In this document: positions 31,586 through 40,526 of the stretch, piece by piece
Layout of the letters: each line of letters starts with the position of its first letter
How positions within the stretch are numbered: position 1 is the first letter of the stretch
From: Mesorhizobium sp. M7A.F.Ca.US.008.03.1.1
Lineage (GTDB): Bacteria > Pseudomonadota > Alphaproteobacteria > Rhizobiales > Rhizobiaceae
Assembly: GCF_003997495.1 (NCBI RefSeq)
Contig: NZ_RZRU01000012.1
Span: 62,001 to 126,000 of the forward strand
Reading direction: 5' to 3'
Length of the DNA: 64,000 bases
Notes under the pieces: model-generated
Seen by the model: the letters and a program-made list of their open reading frames with translations, nothing else
The model's database searches: none
Told to the model about the DNA's origin: nothing
Made by a program: the position numbers and the translations under genes

Positions 31586-33250
31586 TCAGTCGAGACGCCC
31601 GAACCAGGCGCCGTAGCCGCCAAGCTCGATGGAACCGCTGCTCGCCAGCCCCGCAAAACCGTGCCCGGGCAGAGGTTGCAGCGATCGGCCGCCAAGGTCA
31701 ACCGTGGCTGGCGCGGCTCCCAGATTGAAGACGCAGACGATCTGCTCGTTGCCCGCGCGGCGCGTGAAGGCGACGGTGTCGCCCTCACTTTCGATGAAGG
31801 TGATGTCGCCCTTGGCCAGCGCCGGATGGGCACGCCGGAACGTGAGGAAGCGCCGGTAGTGCTCGAGCAGGGAAGCCTCGTCGCCCTGCTGGACATTGAC
31901 CGCTTGCGCCAGATGCTTGGCCGGCACCGGCAACCAGGGCTTTGCCGGGGAGAAACCCCCGTTTTTGGCTCCGCCGTCCCATACCATCGGTGTGCGGCAG
32001 CCGTCTCGGCCCTTGAATTCCGGCCAGAAGCGGATGCCGTAGGGGTCCTGCAAATCCTCGAACCGCAGCTCCGCTTCACCGAGCCCAAGTTCCTCCCCCT
32101 GATAGATGCAGACCGAACCGCGCAGGGACATCAGTAGCGCCGAGATGACCTTGAGGTAGGCGGTGGGGTCGGCCTCATTGGCCGCCCAGCGCGAGGCTGG
32201 GCGCATCACATCATGGTTGGAGAAGGCCCAGCACGACCAGCCGTCGCTGGCGACTTTGCCGAAGGATTCCAGCACCGAGCGGACCTTGCCCGCGCTGATC
32301 TTTTCCGGCGCCAGGAAATCGAAGGAATAGCACATATGCACGCGCTTGCCGCCGGCGGTGTAGGCCGCCACCACTTCCAGACCGCGCTGCGAATCGCCGA
32401 CCTCGCCGACCGCGGCGGTTGCCGGATATTCATCGAGCAGGGCGCGGAACCGTTCGAGGAAGCCGAGGTTCTCGGGCCGGCTCTTGTCATAGAGATGGTC
32501 CTGGTAGTTGTAGGGGTTGACCGCCGGCGCGGTCTGGTCGTTGCGCTCTTCCGGCGGCAGCGGCGGATTGTTTTCCAGGCCCTGGCTGTGGAAGTAGAAA
32601 TTGATGGTGTCGAGCCGGAAACCATCGACGCCGCGCTCCAGCCAGAAGCGGGTGACGTCGAGCAATGCGTCTTGGACTTCGTGGTTGTGGAAGTTGAGGT
32701 CGGGCTGTTCGGCCAGGAAATTGTGCATGTAATATTGCTGGCGGCTGGTGTCCCATTGCCACGCCGAGCCGCCGAAGATCGACAGCCAGTTGTTCGGCGG
32801 CGTGCCGTCCGGCCTGGCGTCTGCCCAGACGTACCAGTCGGCTTTCGGGTTGCTGCGGCTCGACCGGCTTTCCTTGAACCATGGGTGGTTGTCGGCGGTG
32901 TGCGACAGCACCTCGTCGATCATCACCTTCAAGCCCAGCCTGTGTGCCTCGGCGGTCAGTGCGTCGAAATCGGCCAGCGTGCCGAACATCGGATCGACAT
33001 CGCAGTAATCCGATACGTCATAGCCGAAATCCTTCATCGGCGACTTGAAGAACGGCGAAATCCAGATGGCATCCGCGCCGAGTGCGGCGATGTAGGGGAG
33101 GCGCCCTATGATGCCCTTGAGATCACCGATGCCGTCGCCGTTCGAGTCCTGGTAGCTGCGCGGATAGATCTGGTAGATCACCGCGCCCCGCCACCAGTCG
33201 CGATCGATGGCGAGGTCAGGCTTCGAGCTGGCCTTCAAAGCGGATTGCAT
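31586..33250 (-). CDS. aglA: Alpha-glucosidase, glycoside hydrolase family 13
   Basis: A 554-residue cytoplasmic enzyme starting MQSALKASSKPDLAIDRDWW. The GH13 barrel is marked by YPRSYQDSNGDGIGDLKG, the nucleophile D214 in GFRLDTINF, the acid/base E283 in VGEVGDSQ, and D347 in FSNHDVMRP. It hydrolyses imported sucrose, maltose, trehalose-like or other alpha-glucosides. It lies between aglG and aglK with gaps of 4 and 24 bases. There is no signal peptide, consistent with cleavage after import. Confidence 0.95.
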   Translation of the reverse strand: MQSALKASSKPDLAIDRDWWRGAVIYQIYPRSYQDSNGDGIGDLKGIIGRLPYIAALGADAIWISPFFKSPMKDFGYDVSDYCDVDPMFGTLADFDALTAEAHRLGLKVMIDEVLSHTADNHPWFKESRSSRSNPKADWYVWADARPDGTPPNNWLSIFGGSAWQWDTSRQQYYMHNFLAEQPDLNFHNHEVQDALLDVTRFWLERGVDGFRLDTINFYFHSQGLENNPPLPPEERNDQTAPAVNPYNYQDHLYDKSRPENLGFLERFRALLDEYPATAAVGEVGDSQRGLEVVAAYTAGGKRVHMCYSFDFLAPEKISAGKVRSVLESFGKVASDGWSCWAFSNHDVMRPASRWAANEADPTAYLKVISALLMSLRGSVCIYQGEELGLGEAELRFEDLQDPYGIRFWPEFKGRDGCRTPMVWDGGAKNGGFSPAKPWLPVPAKHLAQAVNVQQGDEASLLEHYRRFLTFRRAHPALAKGDITFIESEGDTVAFTRRAGNEQIVCVFNLGAAPATVDLGGRSLQPLPGHGFAGLASSGSIELGGYGAWFGRLD

Positions 33251-33254
33251 CGTC

Positions 33255-34409
33255 TCAGCCTCCTTTCACCGAGCCGGCTAGCAGCCCGCGGACAAAATAG
33301 CGCTGCAGCGAGAAAAACACGATCAGCGGCACAATGATGGTCACGAAAGCCGATGTCGTCAGGATCTCCCAGTCGCCGCCGCGTGAGCCCAACAGCGCGT
33401 TGAGCTTGGCGGTCAGCACGATCTGGTCTGCCTCTGTACCGAGGAAAACCATCGCCACCAGCAGATCGTTCCATACCCACAGGAATTGGAAGATGGCAAA
33501 CGAAGCCAGCACCGGGAACGACAGCGGCAAGACGATCTTGACGAAGATCTCGAAATCGCTGGCGCCGTCGATGCGCGCCGATTCCATGATTTCGCGCGGC
33601 AGGCCGGCAATGTAGCTGCGCAGCAGGTAGATGGCGAAGGGCAGCCCGAACCCGGTATGCGCCAGCCAGATGCCGAGATAGGTCTTCGACGGCATGCCGA
33701 AAAAAGCGCCGACGCCATTGTAGAGTTTCAACAGCGGGATCAGCGACATCTGCAATGGCACCACCAGCAGGCCGATGATGACCGCGATCAGCAGAGCCCG
33801 GCCGGGAAACCGCATCCAGGCCAGTGCATAGGCGGCAAAGGCGGCGATCAGGATCGGGATGACGGTAGCCGGAATGGTGACGGTCAGAGAATTCATGAAT
33901 GACCGTCCGATGCCTTCGGAGAACAGCACGGTTCTGTAGTTGTCGGTGGTGAATTTCGGCGGCGCCGACGAAGCATAATAGACGCGCTGGCCGCGATCGC
34001 CTTCGAACGCTTTCGGGGACTGCATGACGAAGCTGCCGTCGGCATTGAGCTGCAAGGCTACGCCGTCGCCGAGATCGGCTGACGTGCCGGCGGGATATTG
34101 TGTCGGTGCCGCCGATTTGACGCCGAAGGCGCTGATGTCACGCTTGGCGCCATCGCCGAAGATATTGCCCTCGAGGACGAACTTGCCGTCCTTTTCGACC
34201 TGCGTCGAGGCGGGCGGGAGCCGGCCGGCTTCCGTCTGCGTGGAACTGGCGAACGAGTTCCACCAGCCCGAGGCGATGATCTGGTTCTTGTCGCGCAGCG
34301 ATGAAACCAGGATGCCGAGCGTCGGGATGGTCCAGATCGCGACGAAGACGAGCACGGCGATGTGGACGCCAAAGCGGCTGGCGAAGGAATTTCCGGTCGC
34401 GACGGCCAT
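33255..34409 (-). CDS. aglG: Alpha-glucoside ABC transporter permease AglG
   Basis: A 384-residue inner-membrane permease starting MAVATGNSFASRFGVHIAV. The first membrane span is followed by an unusually long periplasmic region of about 100 residues before the core. The cytoplasmic EAA loop is EIMESARIDGASDFEIFVKI, followed by VLPLSFPVLASFAIFQFLWVWN. MalG-like permeases share this order. It is one base after aglF, with which it forms the transmembrane channel. Confidence 0.94.
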   Translation of the reverse strand: MAVATGNSFASRFGVHIAVLVFVAIWTIPTLGILVSSLRDKNQIIASGWWNSFASSTQTEAGRLPPASTQVEKDGKFVLEGNIFGDGAKRDISAFGVKSAAPTQYPAGTSADLGDGVALQLNADGSFVMQSPKAFEGDRGQRVYYASSAPPKFTTDNYRTVLFSEGIGRSFMNSLTVTIPATVIPILIAAFAAYALAWMRFPGRALLIAVIIGLLVVPLQMSLIPLLKLYNGVGAFFGMPSKTYLGIWLAHTGFGLPFAIYLLRSYIAGLPREIMESARIDGASDFEIFVKIVLPLSFPVLASFAIFQFLWVWNDLLVAMVFLGTEADQIVLTAKLNALLGSRGGDWEILTTSAFVTIIVPLIVFFSLQRYFVRGLLAGSVKGG

Positions 34410-34410
34410 C

Positions 34411-35424
34411 TCAATGTCCTCCCGTCTCTTTGTTCGCCTGGCGGATGTTCCAGACCATGATCGGAATGACCGCGATCATGATGATGATGGCGATGGTGGC
34501 GCCGCGGCCGAAATCGCCGCCGCCGCGGAACATCCAGTCGAACATCAGATTGGCCAGCACCTGGCTGTTCCACTGGCCATTGGTCATGGTCAGCACGATG
34601 TCGAACACTTTGAGCACCAGAATGGTGATCGTGGTCCAGACCACGGCGATGGTGCCCCAGATCTGCGGCACCATGATCTTCCAGAAGATCTGGAACGGAT
34701 TGGCGCCGTCGATGACGGCGGCTTCCAGCGTTTCCTCGGGGATGCCGCGCAGGGCGGAAGACAGGATGACCATGGCAAAGCCGGTCTGAATCCAGATCAG
34801 GATGATCATCAGGAAGAAATTGTTCCAGAACGGCAGCGATATCCAGACCTGCGGCTGCCCGCCGAAATGCTGGATGATGGCGTTGAGGATGCCGATCTGC
34901 GTCTGACCCTCGCCCCGATACTCGTAGATGAATTTCCAGATCACGCTGGCGCCGACGAAGGAGATCGCCAGCGGCAGGAAGATCAGGCTCTTGGCGATCG
35001 TGCCCCACCAGATCTTGTCGGTGAGCACGGCGATGATCAGCCCAAGGAAGGTGCAGGCGGCCGGCACCACCGCCAGCCAGATGATGTTGTTGAGGATCGA
35101 GTTGCGGAATTCGCGATCGCCGAACGCCCATTCATAGTTCGCCAGGCCGACGAAATTGATGCCGCTGCGATCGAGGAACGACAGCCGCAGCGTCTCGACC
35201 ACCGGATAGATCAGGTAGATGGTCAGGATGATCATCGCCGGACCGACGAACAGCCATGGCCGTACCAGCCCTTGCCGGCGCAGATTGTCGATGGCCGCAG
35301 CACCCGCGACGCCGCGTGACGGGAATATCAGGTCGACCAGTTTGTTAGCGCCCCAGAAATAAGCGACGCAACCGCCGACGCCGACGATGATGACGAAAAT
35401 GGCCGAGAAAATCTGAGCCGCCAT
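34411..35424 (-). CDS. aglF: Alpha-glucoside ABC transporter permease AglF
   Basis: A 337-residue permease starting MAAQIFSAIFVIIVGVGGCV, with about eight hydrophobic segments. The EAA loop reads IPEETLEAAVIDGANPFQIF, followed by WKIMVPQIWGTIAVVW. MalF-type. An N-terminal span is followed by a cytoplasmic segment containing FPSRGVAGAAAIDN before the core. A 228-base gap to aglE upstream holds no gene and may contain a processing or attenuation site that keeps the binding protein more abundant. Confidence 0.93.
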   Translation of the reverse strand: MAAQIFSAIFVIIVGVGGCVAYFWGANKLVDLIFPSRGVAGAAAIDNLRRQGLVRPWLFVGPAMIILTIYLIYPVVETLRLSFLDRSGINFVGLANYEWAFGDREFRNSILNNIIWLAVVPAACTFLGLIIAVLTDKIWWGTIAKSLIFLPLAISFVGASVIWKFIYEYRGEGQTQIGILNAIIQHFGGQPQVWISLPFWNNFFLMIILIWIQTGFAMVILSSALRGIPEETLEAAVIDGANPFQIFWKIMVPQIWGTIAVVWTTITILVLKVFDIVLTMTNGQWNSQVLANLMFDWMFRGGGDFGRGATIAIIIMIAVIPIMVWNIRQANKETGGH

Positions 35425-35652
35425 GGGTCCCTCTCCCCCTGCGCATGACCCGACAAGGAATGACCTTGGTGACGGGGACCAGGCGCCGATTCAGTTGTTT
35501 GGAGCGCGTCATCGGCGGCTTGCGCACATTGCCGATCGCGCTTCATGTCAATGCGCTCATGACGAAAGGCTGCGGCACGGGCCGCCGCTGGATCCGGGCC
35601 AGTACGGCCCGGATCCAGTGCGAGAATGGTTGGTCGTCTAAGTGCCAGCCGC

Positions 35653-37008
35653 CTACTTGATGGCGTCCCAGCTCTTCTGGATGTCGGTGGCGACGTCCTG
35701 TGCGGACTTGCCGCCGACCAGGTCGATCATGCCGGTCCAGAAGGCGCCGGCGCCGATCTTGCCCGGCATCAGGTCGGAACCGTCGAAGCGGAAGGTCGAG
35801 GCATTGGCGAGGATTTCGCCCTGCTTCTTCAGCGCGTCGCTGGCATAGGCATCCTTGTTGACCGACTTGAGCGGCGTCACGAAGCCGCCTTCGGCCATCC
35901 AGATCTCGTGGGCGAGCGGCATCTTCAGGAATTCGATGAACGCGCGCGCACTCTTGCTGTCCTTGGTGATCATCGCCAGCGTACCTGCGCCGAGCACCGG
36001 CGTGCCGAGTTCAGGCTTGGAGGCATAGGGTGGGAAGTAGAAGAAGTCCGCGTCCTGGCCGACCTTGGTGCCTTCCGGGAAGAAGGTCGGGATGAAAGAT
36101 GCCTGGTGGTGCAGGTAGCATTTCGGCGGCACCGAAAAGAGACCCTTCGGGCTGTCGCGGAAATCGGTCGCCGCAACCGCCTTGGCGCCGCCGTCGACCA
36201 TCTTGTCGTCGGTCGCGATCTTGCCGAAAATGTCGATGGCGTTGACCACCGCGGGGTCGTTGAACGGGATCTCGTTCTTCACCCATTTGTCGTAGACTTC
36301 CGGAGGCTGGGTGCGCAGCATCAGGTCTTCGACCCAGTCGGTCGCCGGCCAGCCGGTGGCGCCGCCGGAGCCGAGGCCGATGCACCACGGCTTGCCGCCA
36401 TCGGCGATGATCTTCTTTTCGAGATCGGCGAGTTCTTCCTGCGTCTTCGGCACCTTGTAGCCGGCTTCCTCGAAATTATCCGGCGAGTACCAGACCAGCG
36501 ACTTCACGTCGGCCTTGTATGGGAAGGCGAAGAAGCCCGGCTTGCCCTCCTTGTCCTTGAAGGTGCCGAGATCGACCCATGACTGGCCGGCACCGTAATT
36601 GTCCTTGACCCATTTGGCGGTGTCGTCACCGAGCGGCGTCAAAAGGCCCTTCGACGCCAGGTCCTGGATGAGGCCCGGCTGCGGCAGCACGGCGATGTTC
36701 GGCGGGCTGCCGGCCTGCGTGTCGATGACGATCTGCTGCTCGTAATTCTCCGAGGAGGAGTATTTGATCTCGACGCCGGTGGCTTCCGAGAAATAGTCGA
36801 GAACGCCGCGCACCAGGCCTTCGTCCTCGCCGCGCCACGGTCCGAAGATCGACAGCGTCTCACCCTTGAGGTCGACTTTCTTGAGCTCTTCGTAGTTCGC
36901 CCAGTTGAAGCGCTTGTCTTCGCCGGGCTTGAACTTCAGTTCGGCCTGCGCGGGCGCGTTCAGGGCGAACGTGGCAAACGCAGCACCCAGCAAAAGCATT
37001 TTCTTCAT
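35653..37008 (-). CDS. aglE: Alpha-glucoside ABC transporter substrate-binding protein
   Basis: A 451-residue periplasmic binding protein. The start is MKKMLLLGAAFATFALNAPA (signal peptide, cleavage near AQAELKF); an upstream in-frame codon is rejected because it would precede the signal peptide. Family-1 solute-binding features include LSIFGPWRGEDEGLVRGVLD and YSSSENYEQQIVIDTQAGS. It delivers alpha-glucosides to AglFG. It is the first gene of the operon and is divergent from aglR across a 365-base region with two operators. Confidence 0.94.
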   Translation of the reverse strand: MKKMLLLGAAFATFALNAPAQAELKFKPGEDKRFNWANYEELKKVDLKGETLSIFGPWRGEDEGLVRGVLDYFSEATGVEIKYSSSENYEQQIVIDTQAGSPPNIAVLPQPGLIQDLASKGLLTPLGDDTAKWVKDNYGAGQSWVDLGTFKDKEGKPGFFAFPYKADVKSLVWYSPDNFEEAGYKVPKTQEELADLEKKIIADGGKPWCIGLGSGGATGWPATDWVEDLMLRTQPPEVYDKWVKNEIPFNDPAVVNAIDIFGKIATDDKMVDGGAKAVAATDFRDSPKGLFSVPPKCYLHHQASFIPTFFPEGTKVGQDADFFYFPPYASKPELGTPVLGAGTLAMITKDSKSARAFIEFLKMPLAHEIWMAEGGFVTPLKSVNKDAYASDALKKQGEILANASTFRFDGSDLMPGKIGAGAFWTGMIDLVGGKSAQDVATDIQKSWDAIK

Positions 37009-37120
37009 CGGTATTCCCTCCCAGTGGGTCTCACACACCGGACGGAACCTCCATTCCGCCCGCCGACGCCGCAGGACTGTGACTCAGTCGGAAAGGAACC
37101 GCAACCTTTCGAAGAGTCTT

Positions 37121-37134
37121 CCAAAGCGCTTTGG
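37121..37134. promoter_or_regulatory. AglR operator, copy 1
   Basis: A 14-base perfect palindrome, CCAAAGCGCTTTGG, with the central CG typical of LacI/GalR-family operators. It lies upstream of aglE in the leader or promoter region of the agl operon. Confidence 0.75.
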
Positions 37135-37343
37135 CTTTTTCGATCACGCCATTGAATTGCTAGGAAGTCAAGAGGCTGGCCAATTAATCGATTTAGGTTC
37201 GTGCATTTGCCCCCCTGAAAGTGCGCTGCAACATACTATTATGGCGATGCAGCAGCAATTTTTGTTTCAAACACGCGCAAACCGCGTCTATGGTTCGGCT
37301 TCGTATGGCTCGGCCCCGGTGGCACTTGGGTCGATTCAATTTA

Positions 37344-37353
37344 AAAGCGCTTT
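37344..37353. promoter_or_regulatory. AglR operator, copy 2
   Basis: AAAGCGCTTT, the same 10-base core as copy 1 but with AT-rich flanks. It ends 20 bases upstream of the aglR GTG start and overlaps the region where RNA polymerase would load, which suggests autorepression. Confidence 0.7.
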
Positions 37354-37373
37354 GAGGGAAATGGAGACCTTTC

Positions 37374-38396
37374 GTGAACCTCAAGCAGCTCGCCCACATG
37401 TTGGCGCTTTCGCAAACCACGGTAAGCCGTGCGCTGAACGGCTATCCCGAGGTCAACGAGGAGACGCGCAGGCGTGTCATGGATGCCGCCAAGCGCCATG
37501 GCTATCGCCCCAACCCGAGCGCGCGCCGGCTGGCGACCGGCAAGACCGGCATGATCGGCTATGTCCTGCCGACCGGTGCGTCTGTCGACATCGACCCGCA
37601 TTTCGTCGAGTTCCTGTCCGGCCTTGGCGACTATGCCCGCTCGCACGAGCTCGACCTTGTGCTGTCGCCGGCCGACGCCGACGACCAGGAAACCACTTAC
37701 CGGCGCATCGTCGCCAACCGGCAGGTCGACGCTGTTTATATCTCCTCGCCGAGGCCCGTTGACCGGCGCGTGGCGCTGGTCAACACGCTCGGCATTCCCT
37801 TCATCGTCCATGGCCGCAGCGAAGGCTTTGATTTCGACTATGCCTTTACCGACATCGACAATGAGGGCGCCTTCCACGAGGCGGCCAGGCTGCTGATCCA
37901 GCTCGGTCATCGGCGGCTGGCGCTGATCAATGGCGACGACCGCGAGACCTTCGCCATTCATCGCGAACGCGGCGTGCGCCGGGCGCTCGCCGCGAGCGGA
38001 CTGACATTGAGCGAACGCCATGTCTGCTCGGTTGATATGACCGAGGAGAACGGCTATCGCGCCACCAGGCGTTTGCTGGAAGAAGGCGACGCGCCGACGG
38101 CGATCGCCTGCTCCAGCCTGATCATGGCGCTGGGCGTCGTGCGCGCCGTGCGCGACCTCGGCCTGAGCATTCCGGGCGACGTGTCGCTGATTGCCCATGA
38201 TGACGTCTTCCCCTGGCTGAGGCCGGAGAATTTCTCGGTGCCGCTGTCGACGACGCGTTCATCGATCCGTCTTGCCGGCGCCCGCGTCGCCGAGCGGCTG
38301 GCGGCACGGATCTCGGGACTGGAGGAGGGCGCCCGCGGCGAGGTCTGGCCGGTCGACCTGGTGGTCAGGGGATCGGTGGCGGGGGCGCCTGTTTAG
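37374..38396 (+). CDS. aglR: LacI-family transcriptional repressor of the agl operon
   Basis: A 340-residue protein with a GTG start (NLKQLAHMLALSQTTVSRAL follows); GGAGA lies at the right distance and an ATG 13 bases upstream is out of frame. The helix-turn-helix with hinge (VSRALNGYPEVNEETRRRV, YRPNPSARRLATG) is followed by a sugar-binding core (MIGYVLPTGASVDIDPHF onward). The family binds palindromes with a central CG, which matches AAAGCGCTTT. Same position and orientation as S. meliloti aglR. The inducer is presumably an alpha-glucoside. Confidence 0.93.
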   Translation: MNLKQLAHMLALSQTTVSRALNGYPEVNEETRRRVMDAAKRHGYRPNPSARRLATGKTGMIGYVLPTGASVDIDPHFVEFLSGLGDYARSHELDLVLSPADADDQETTYRRIVANRQVDAVYISSPRPVDRRVALVNTLGIPFIVHGRSEGFDFDYAFTDIDNEGAFHEAARLLIQLGHRRLALINGDDRETFAIHRERGVRRALAASGLTLSERHVCSVDMTEENGYRATRRLLEEGDAPTAIACSSLIMALGVVRAVRDLGLSIPGDVSLIAHDDVFPWLRPENFSVPLSTTRSSIRLAGARVAERLAARISGLEEGARGEVWPVDLVVRGSVAGAPV

Positions 38397-38428
38397 AACG
38401 GTCTCCCGAAAGGCTGCAAGCGCCGACC

Positions 38429-39868
38429 TCACTCCTTCACCACCGCCGCCGCCTTGATGTCCAGCAGCCCATAGCCGAAGTCATTGTCGCGTCCCGTTGG
38501 GCCGAGGTCTTTCGCCGTTGCCGCGAGCGCCTTTTCGATGTCGTCGACCGAACGATCGGGCGCGGCATGGATAAGATTGGCGATGGCGCCACTTACGATC
38601 GCCGCCGCGAACGAGGTGCCGGTGACCACATCCGAGCCGGCGCCGCTCGGCGCCACCATCTCGACGCCGGGCGCCGAGATGAAGACATAGGCGCCGCGAT
38701 TGGCCTGCGGCATCAGCCCGTCCTTGGCGTCGGTGGCAGTCACCGCGATGACGCCGTCGAAGGCGGCCGGATAGCCATAGGGCGCCTTCGGCCCGTTGTT
38801 GCCGGCTGCGGCGACCAGCACCATGCCGAGCGCGCGGGCATTGCGGCAGGCGACGCCGAGCAGGTCGTTCTTCGGCCCGACGAAGCTCATGTTGATGATG
38901 CGCACGTCCTGCTCCGCCGCCCAGTCGAGCGCCGACAGGATGACGTCCATGGTCGATTTGCCGCCCTCGAAGGCACGTGCGTGGTAGATTTTTGCGCCCG
39001 GCGCCATGCCTTCCAGCGTACCGACGCCGGCGATCAGCCCGTCGATCGACGTGCCGTGATCGCGCTTTTCGATCGGCACGTCGGGCATGGCGTCGAACTG
39101 CCCGGCAATGACGCCCGACAGCGCCGGGTTGGTGTCGTCGATGCCGGTGTCGATCACCGCAATGCGGACGTTTTCGCCGCTGGCCTGCTTGGCATCTAGC
39201 GCGATACGATCGAACGCATAGTTGACGATGCCGGCGGCCTGCTGCAGCGAATAGACATGGTTGGGCTCGCGCCGCTGGGTGCGGCCGTCGGCGGCCAGTT
39301 GCGCCAAAACGACGCCGACGGGCCGGCCGTCGGGAATGCCGAAGCGCACCAGCGTGGTGCCAAGCAGCCGCGACTGGCGCTGCGAGCGCACCTGCAGGCC
39401 GAAGGAGGCGGCGATCTGCTGGACAGCGCCGGCATCGCCGTCGATGGTCACCAGCACCTCGTCGGGCACGAAATCGCCAACCACCGCGCGCCGCGGCTGA
39501 ACGGCGATGAGATCGGTCGGCGAGACGATCGGGCCGCCGGGCGGGGGGCCGGCTTGAGTGTCGGCAGGCGGCGTCGCAGGCGCCGGCCGTGGCGTCGGCA
39601 CAGGGGTTGGAGGCGCCGCCGGGTTGGGAAACAGGTCGACGATCAGCGCCGGCAGGAAGACGGCGCCGGATTGGCCTGCGTCCGCTCCGCTCTTTGTGTC
39701 ATTGCCATCCTTGGCGCAGTTGGCGCCCGCCGCGTTGGTCCCGTCGCGGCAGTCGATTTTCGTCTGGTCTGGATTGGGGTCGTTGGTCTGCGCCGACGCG
39801 GGCACGGCGGCGATTGTCATCGCCGCCGCAAGCATTGCCGCAAATCGAATGACTGCCTCAGCCGCCAT
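38429..39868 (-). CDS. Exported subtilisin-like serine protease (S8)
   Basis: A 479-residue protein starting MAAEAVIRFAAMLAAAMTIA, a signal peptide ending near ASAQTND. A Pro-rich linker (residues 80-110) leads to a prodomain-like module (about 133-195, with VRFGIPDG) and the S8 domain: D240 (AVIDTGIDD), H271 (RDHGTSIDG), N357 (AAGNNGP) and S419 (TGTSFAAAIVSG). It overlaps the anti-sigma gene by 11 bases and is the last gene of a sigma/anti-sigma/protease operon. I infer a role linked to envelope stress sensing or its output. Confidence 0.92.
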   Translation of the reverse strand: MAAEAVIRFAAMLAAAMTIAAVPASAQTNDPNPDQTKIDCRDGTNAAGANCAKDGNDTKSGADAGQSGAVFLPALIVDLFPNPAAPPTPVPTPRPAPATPPADTQAGPPPGGPIVSPTDLIAVQPRRAVVGDFVPDEVLVTIDGDAGAVQQIAASFGLQVRSQRQSRLLGTTLVRFGIPDGRPVGVVLAQLAADGRTQRREPNHVYSLQQAAGIVNYAFDRIALDAKQASGENVRIAVIDTGIDDTNPALSGVIAGQFDAMPDVPIEKRDHGTSIDGLIAGVGTLEGMAPGAKIYHARAFEGGKSTMDVILSALDWAAEQDVRIINMSFVGPKNDLLGVACRNARALGMVLVAAAGNNGPKAPYGYPAAFDGVIAVTATDAKDGLMPQANRGAYVFISAPGVEMVAPSGAGSDVVTGTSFAAAIVSGAIANLIHAAPDRSVDDIEKALAATAKDLGPTGRDNDFGYGLLDIKAAAVVKE

Positions 39869-40526
39869 CAGCCGGTTTCCTTCCCTCGATCACGGTCTCC
39901 GTGAAGGGCTGGGCGGCAATAAGGCCGATTTGCTTGGTGTAGTCGGCTGCGTTGGCAGCCGGGATGCCAAGCCGGAACACGCCGTCGGCGGTCGGTCCAC
40001 CGATGATCTTCAGCCCGTTGCTGCCAAGGAAGGCGGATATGTCCGACATCTTGGCATCCGGCTTGAACTTGACCAGGGCGAACGGCATTTTCGCCAGATC
40101 GTCTTGCGCGCCGGCAATCTCGAAATCATTGCCCTTGCCGCCAGGCTCGACAAACGACTGCACCATGACCAGGGCCAGCAGAACCGCGGCTGCTGCCCAG
40201 GCGACACCGACCGGCACCGCCATGAAGCGGCCCCAGGCCTGCGCCAGCCAGGACGATCCCGCCGGCTTGCGCGCAGGCCCGGCCTCGGCGTCGAGTGCCT
40301 TGGCGAAGCGGCTGAGCGCATCGGCCGGCGGCCGGATTGCTTCGTTGGCGGCCGTGGCGCCGGAGAACTCGGCTTCAGCCTCGCCAAGGGCGGCAAGTGC
40401 GGCCGGATCGCTGGCCAGCCATTCCTCGACTGCTTCCAGGTCGGAACCTTCCAGCGAGCCGTTCAGGTAGAACGGCAGGAGCGTTTCCATTTCGTCGCGG
40501 CGCGACATCTTTTCAGCGGCGCTCAT
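39858..40526 (-). CDS. Membrane anti-sigma factor
   Basis: A 222-residue protein starting MSAAEKMSRRDEMETLLPFY; its ATG overlaps the sigma-factor stop as ATGA. The N-terminal cytoplasmic part (LNGSLEGSDLEAVEEWLASD) is anti-sigma-like but lacks the H-x3-C-x2-C zinc motif. One membrane span follows (AVPVGVAWAAAAVLLALVMV). The periplasmic C-terminal part (about 150-222: FALVKFKPDAKMSDISAFLG ... VFRLGIPAA) looks like the prodomain-like module of the downstream protease. It should hold the ECF sigma factor inactive until signalled. Confidence 0.82.
   Translation of the reverse strand: MSAAEKMSRRDEMETLLPFYLNGSLEGSDLEAVEEWLASDPAALAALGEAEAEFSGATAANEAIRPPADALSRFAKALDAEAGPARKPAGSSWLAQAWGRFMAVPVGVAWAAAAVLLALVMVQSFVEPGGKGNDFEIAGAQDDLAKMPFALVKFKPDAKMSDISAFLGSNGLKIIGGPTADGVFRLGIPAANAADYTKQIGLIAAQPFTETVIEGRKPADGG

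Larger units (their letters stand above)
37009..37373. promoter_or_regulatory. aglE-aglR divergent control region
   Basis: This 365-base region holds no gene. It contains two AAAGCGCTTT palindromes placed near the two outer ends, one about 115 bases upstream of aglE and one 20 bases upstream of the aglR start, and AT-rich DNA between them. LacI-type repression of both directions, possibly by looping, is the likely arrangement. Confidence 0.75.
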
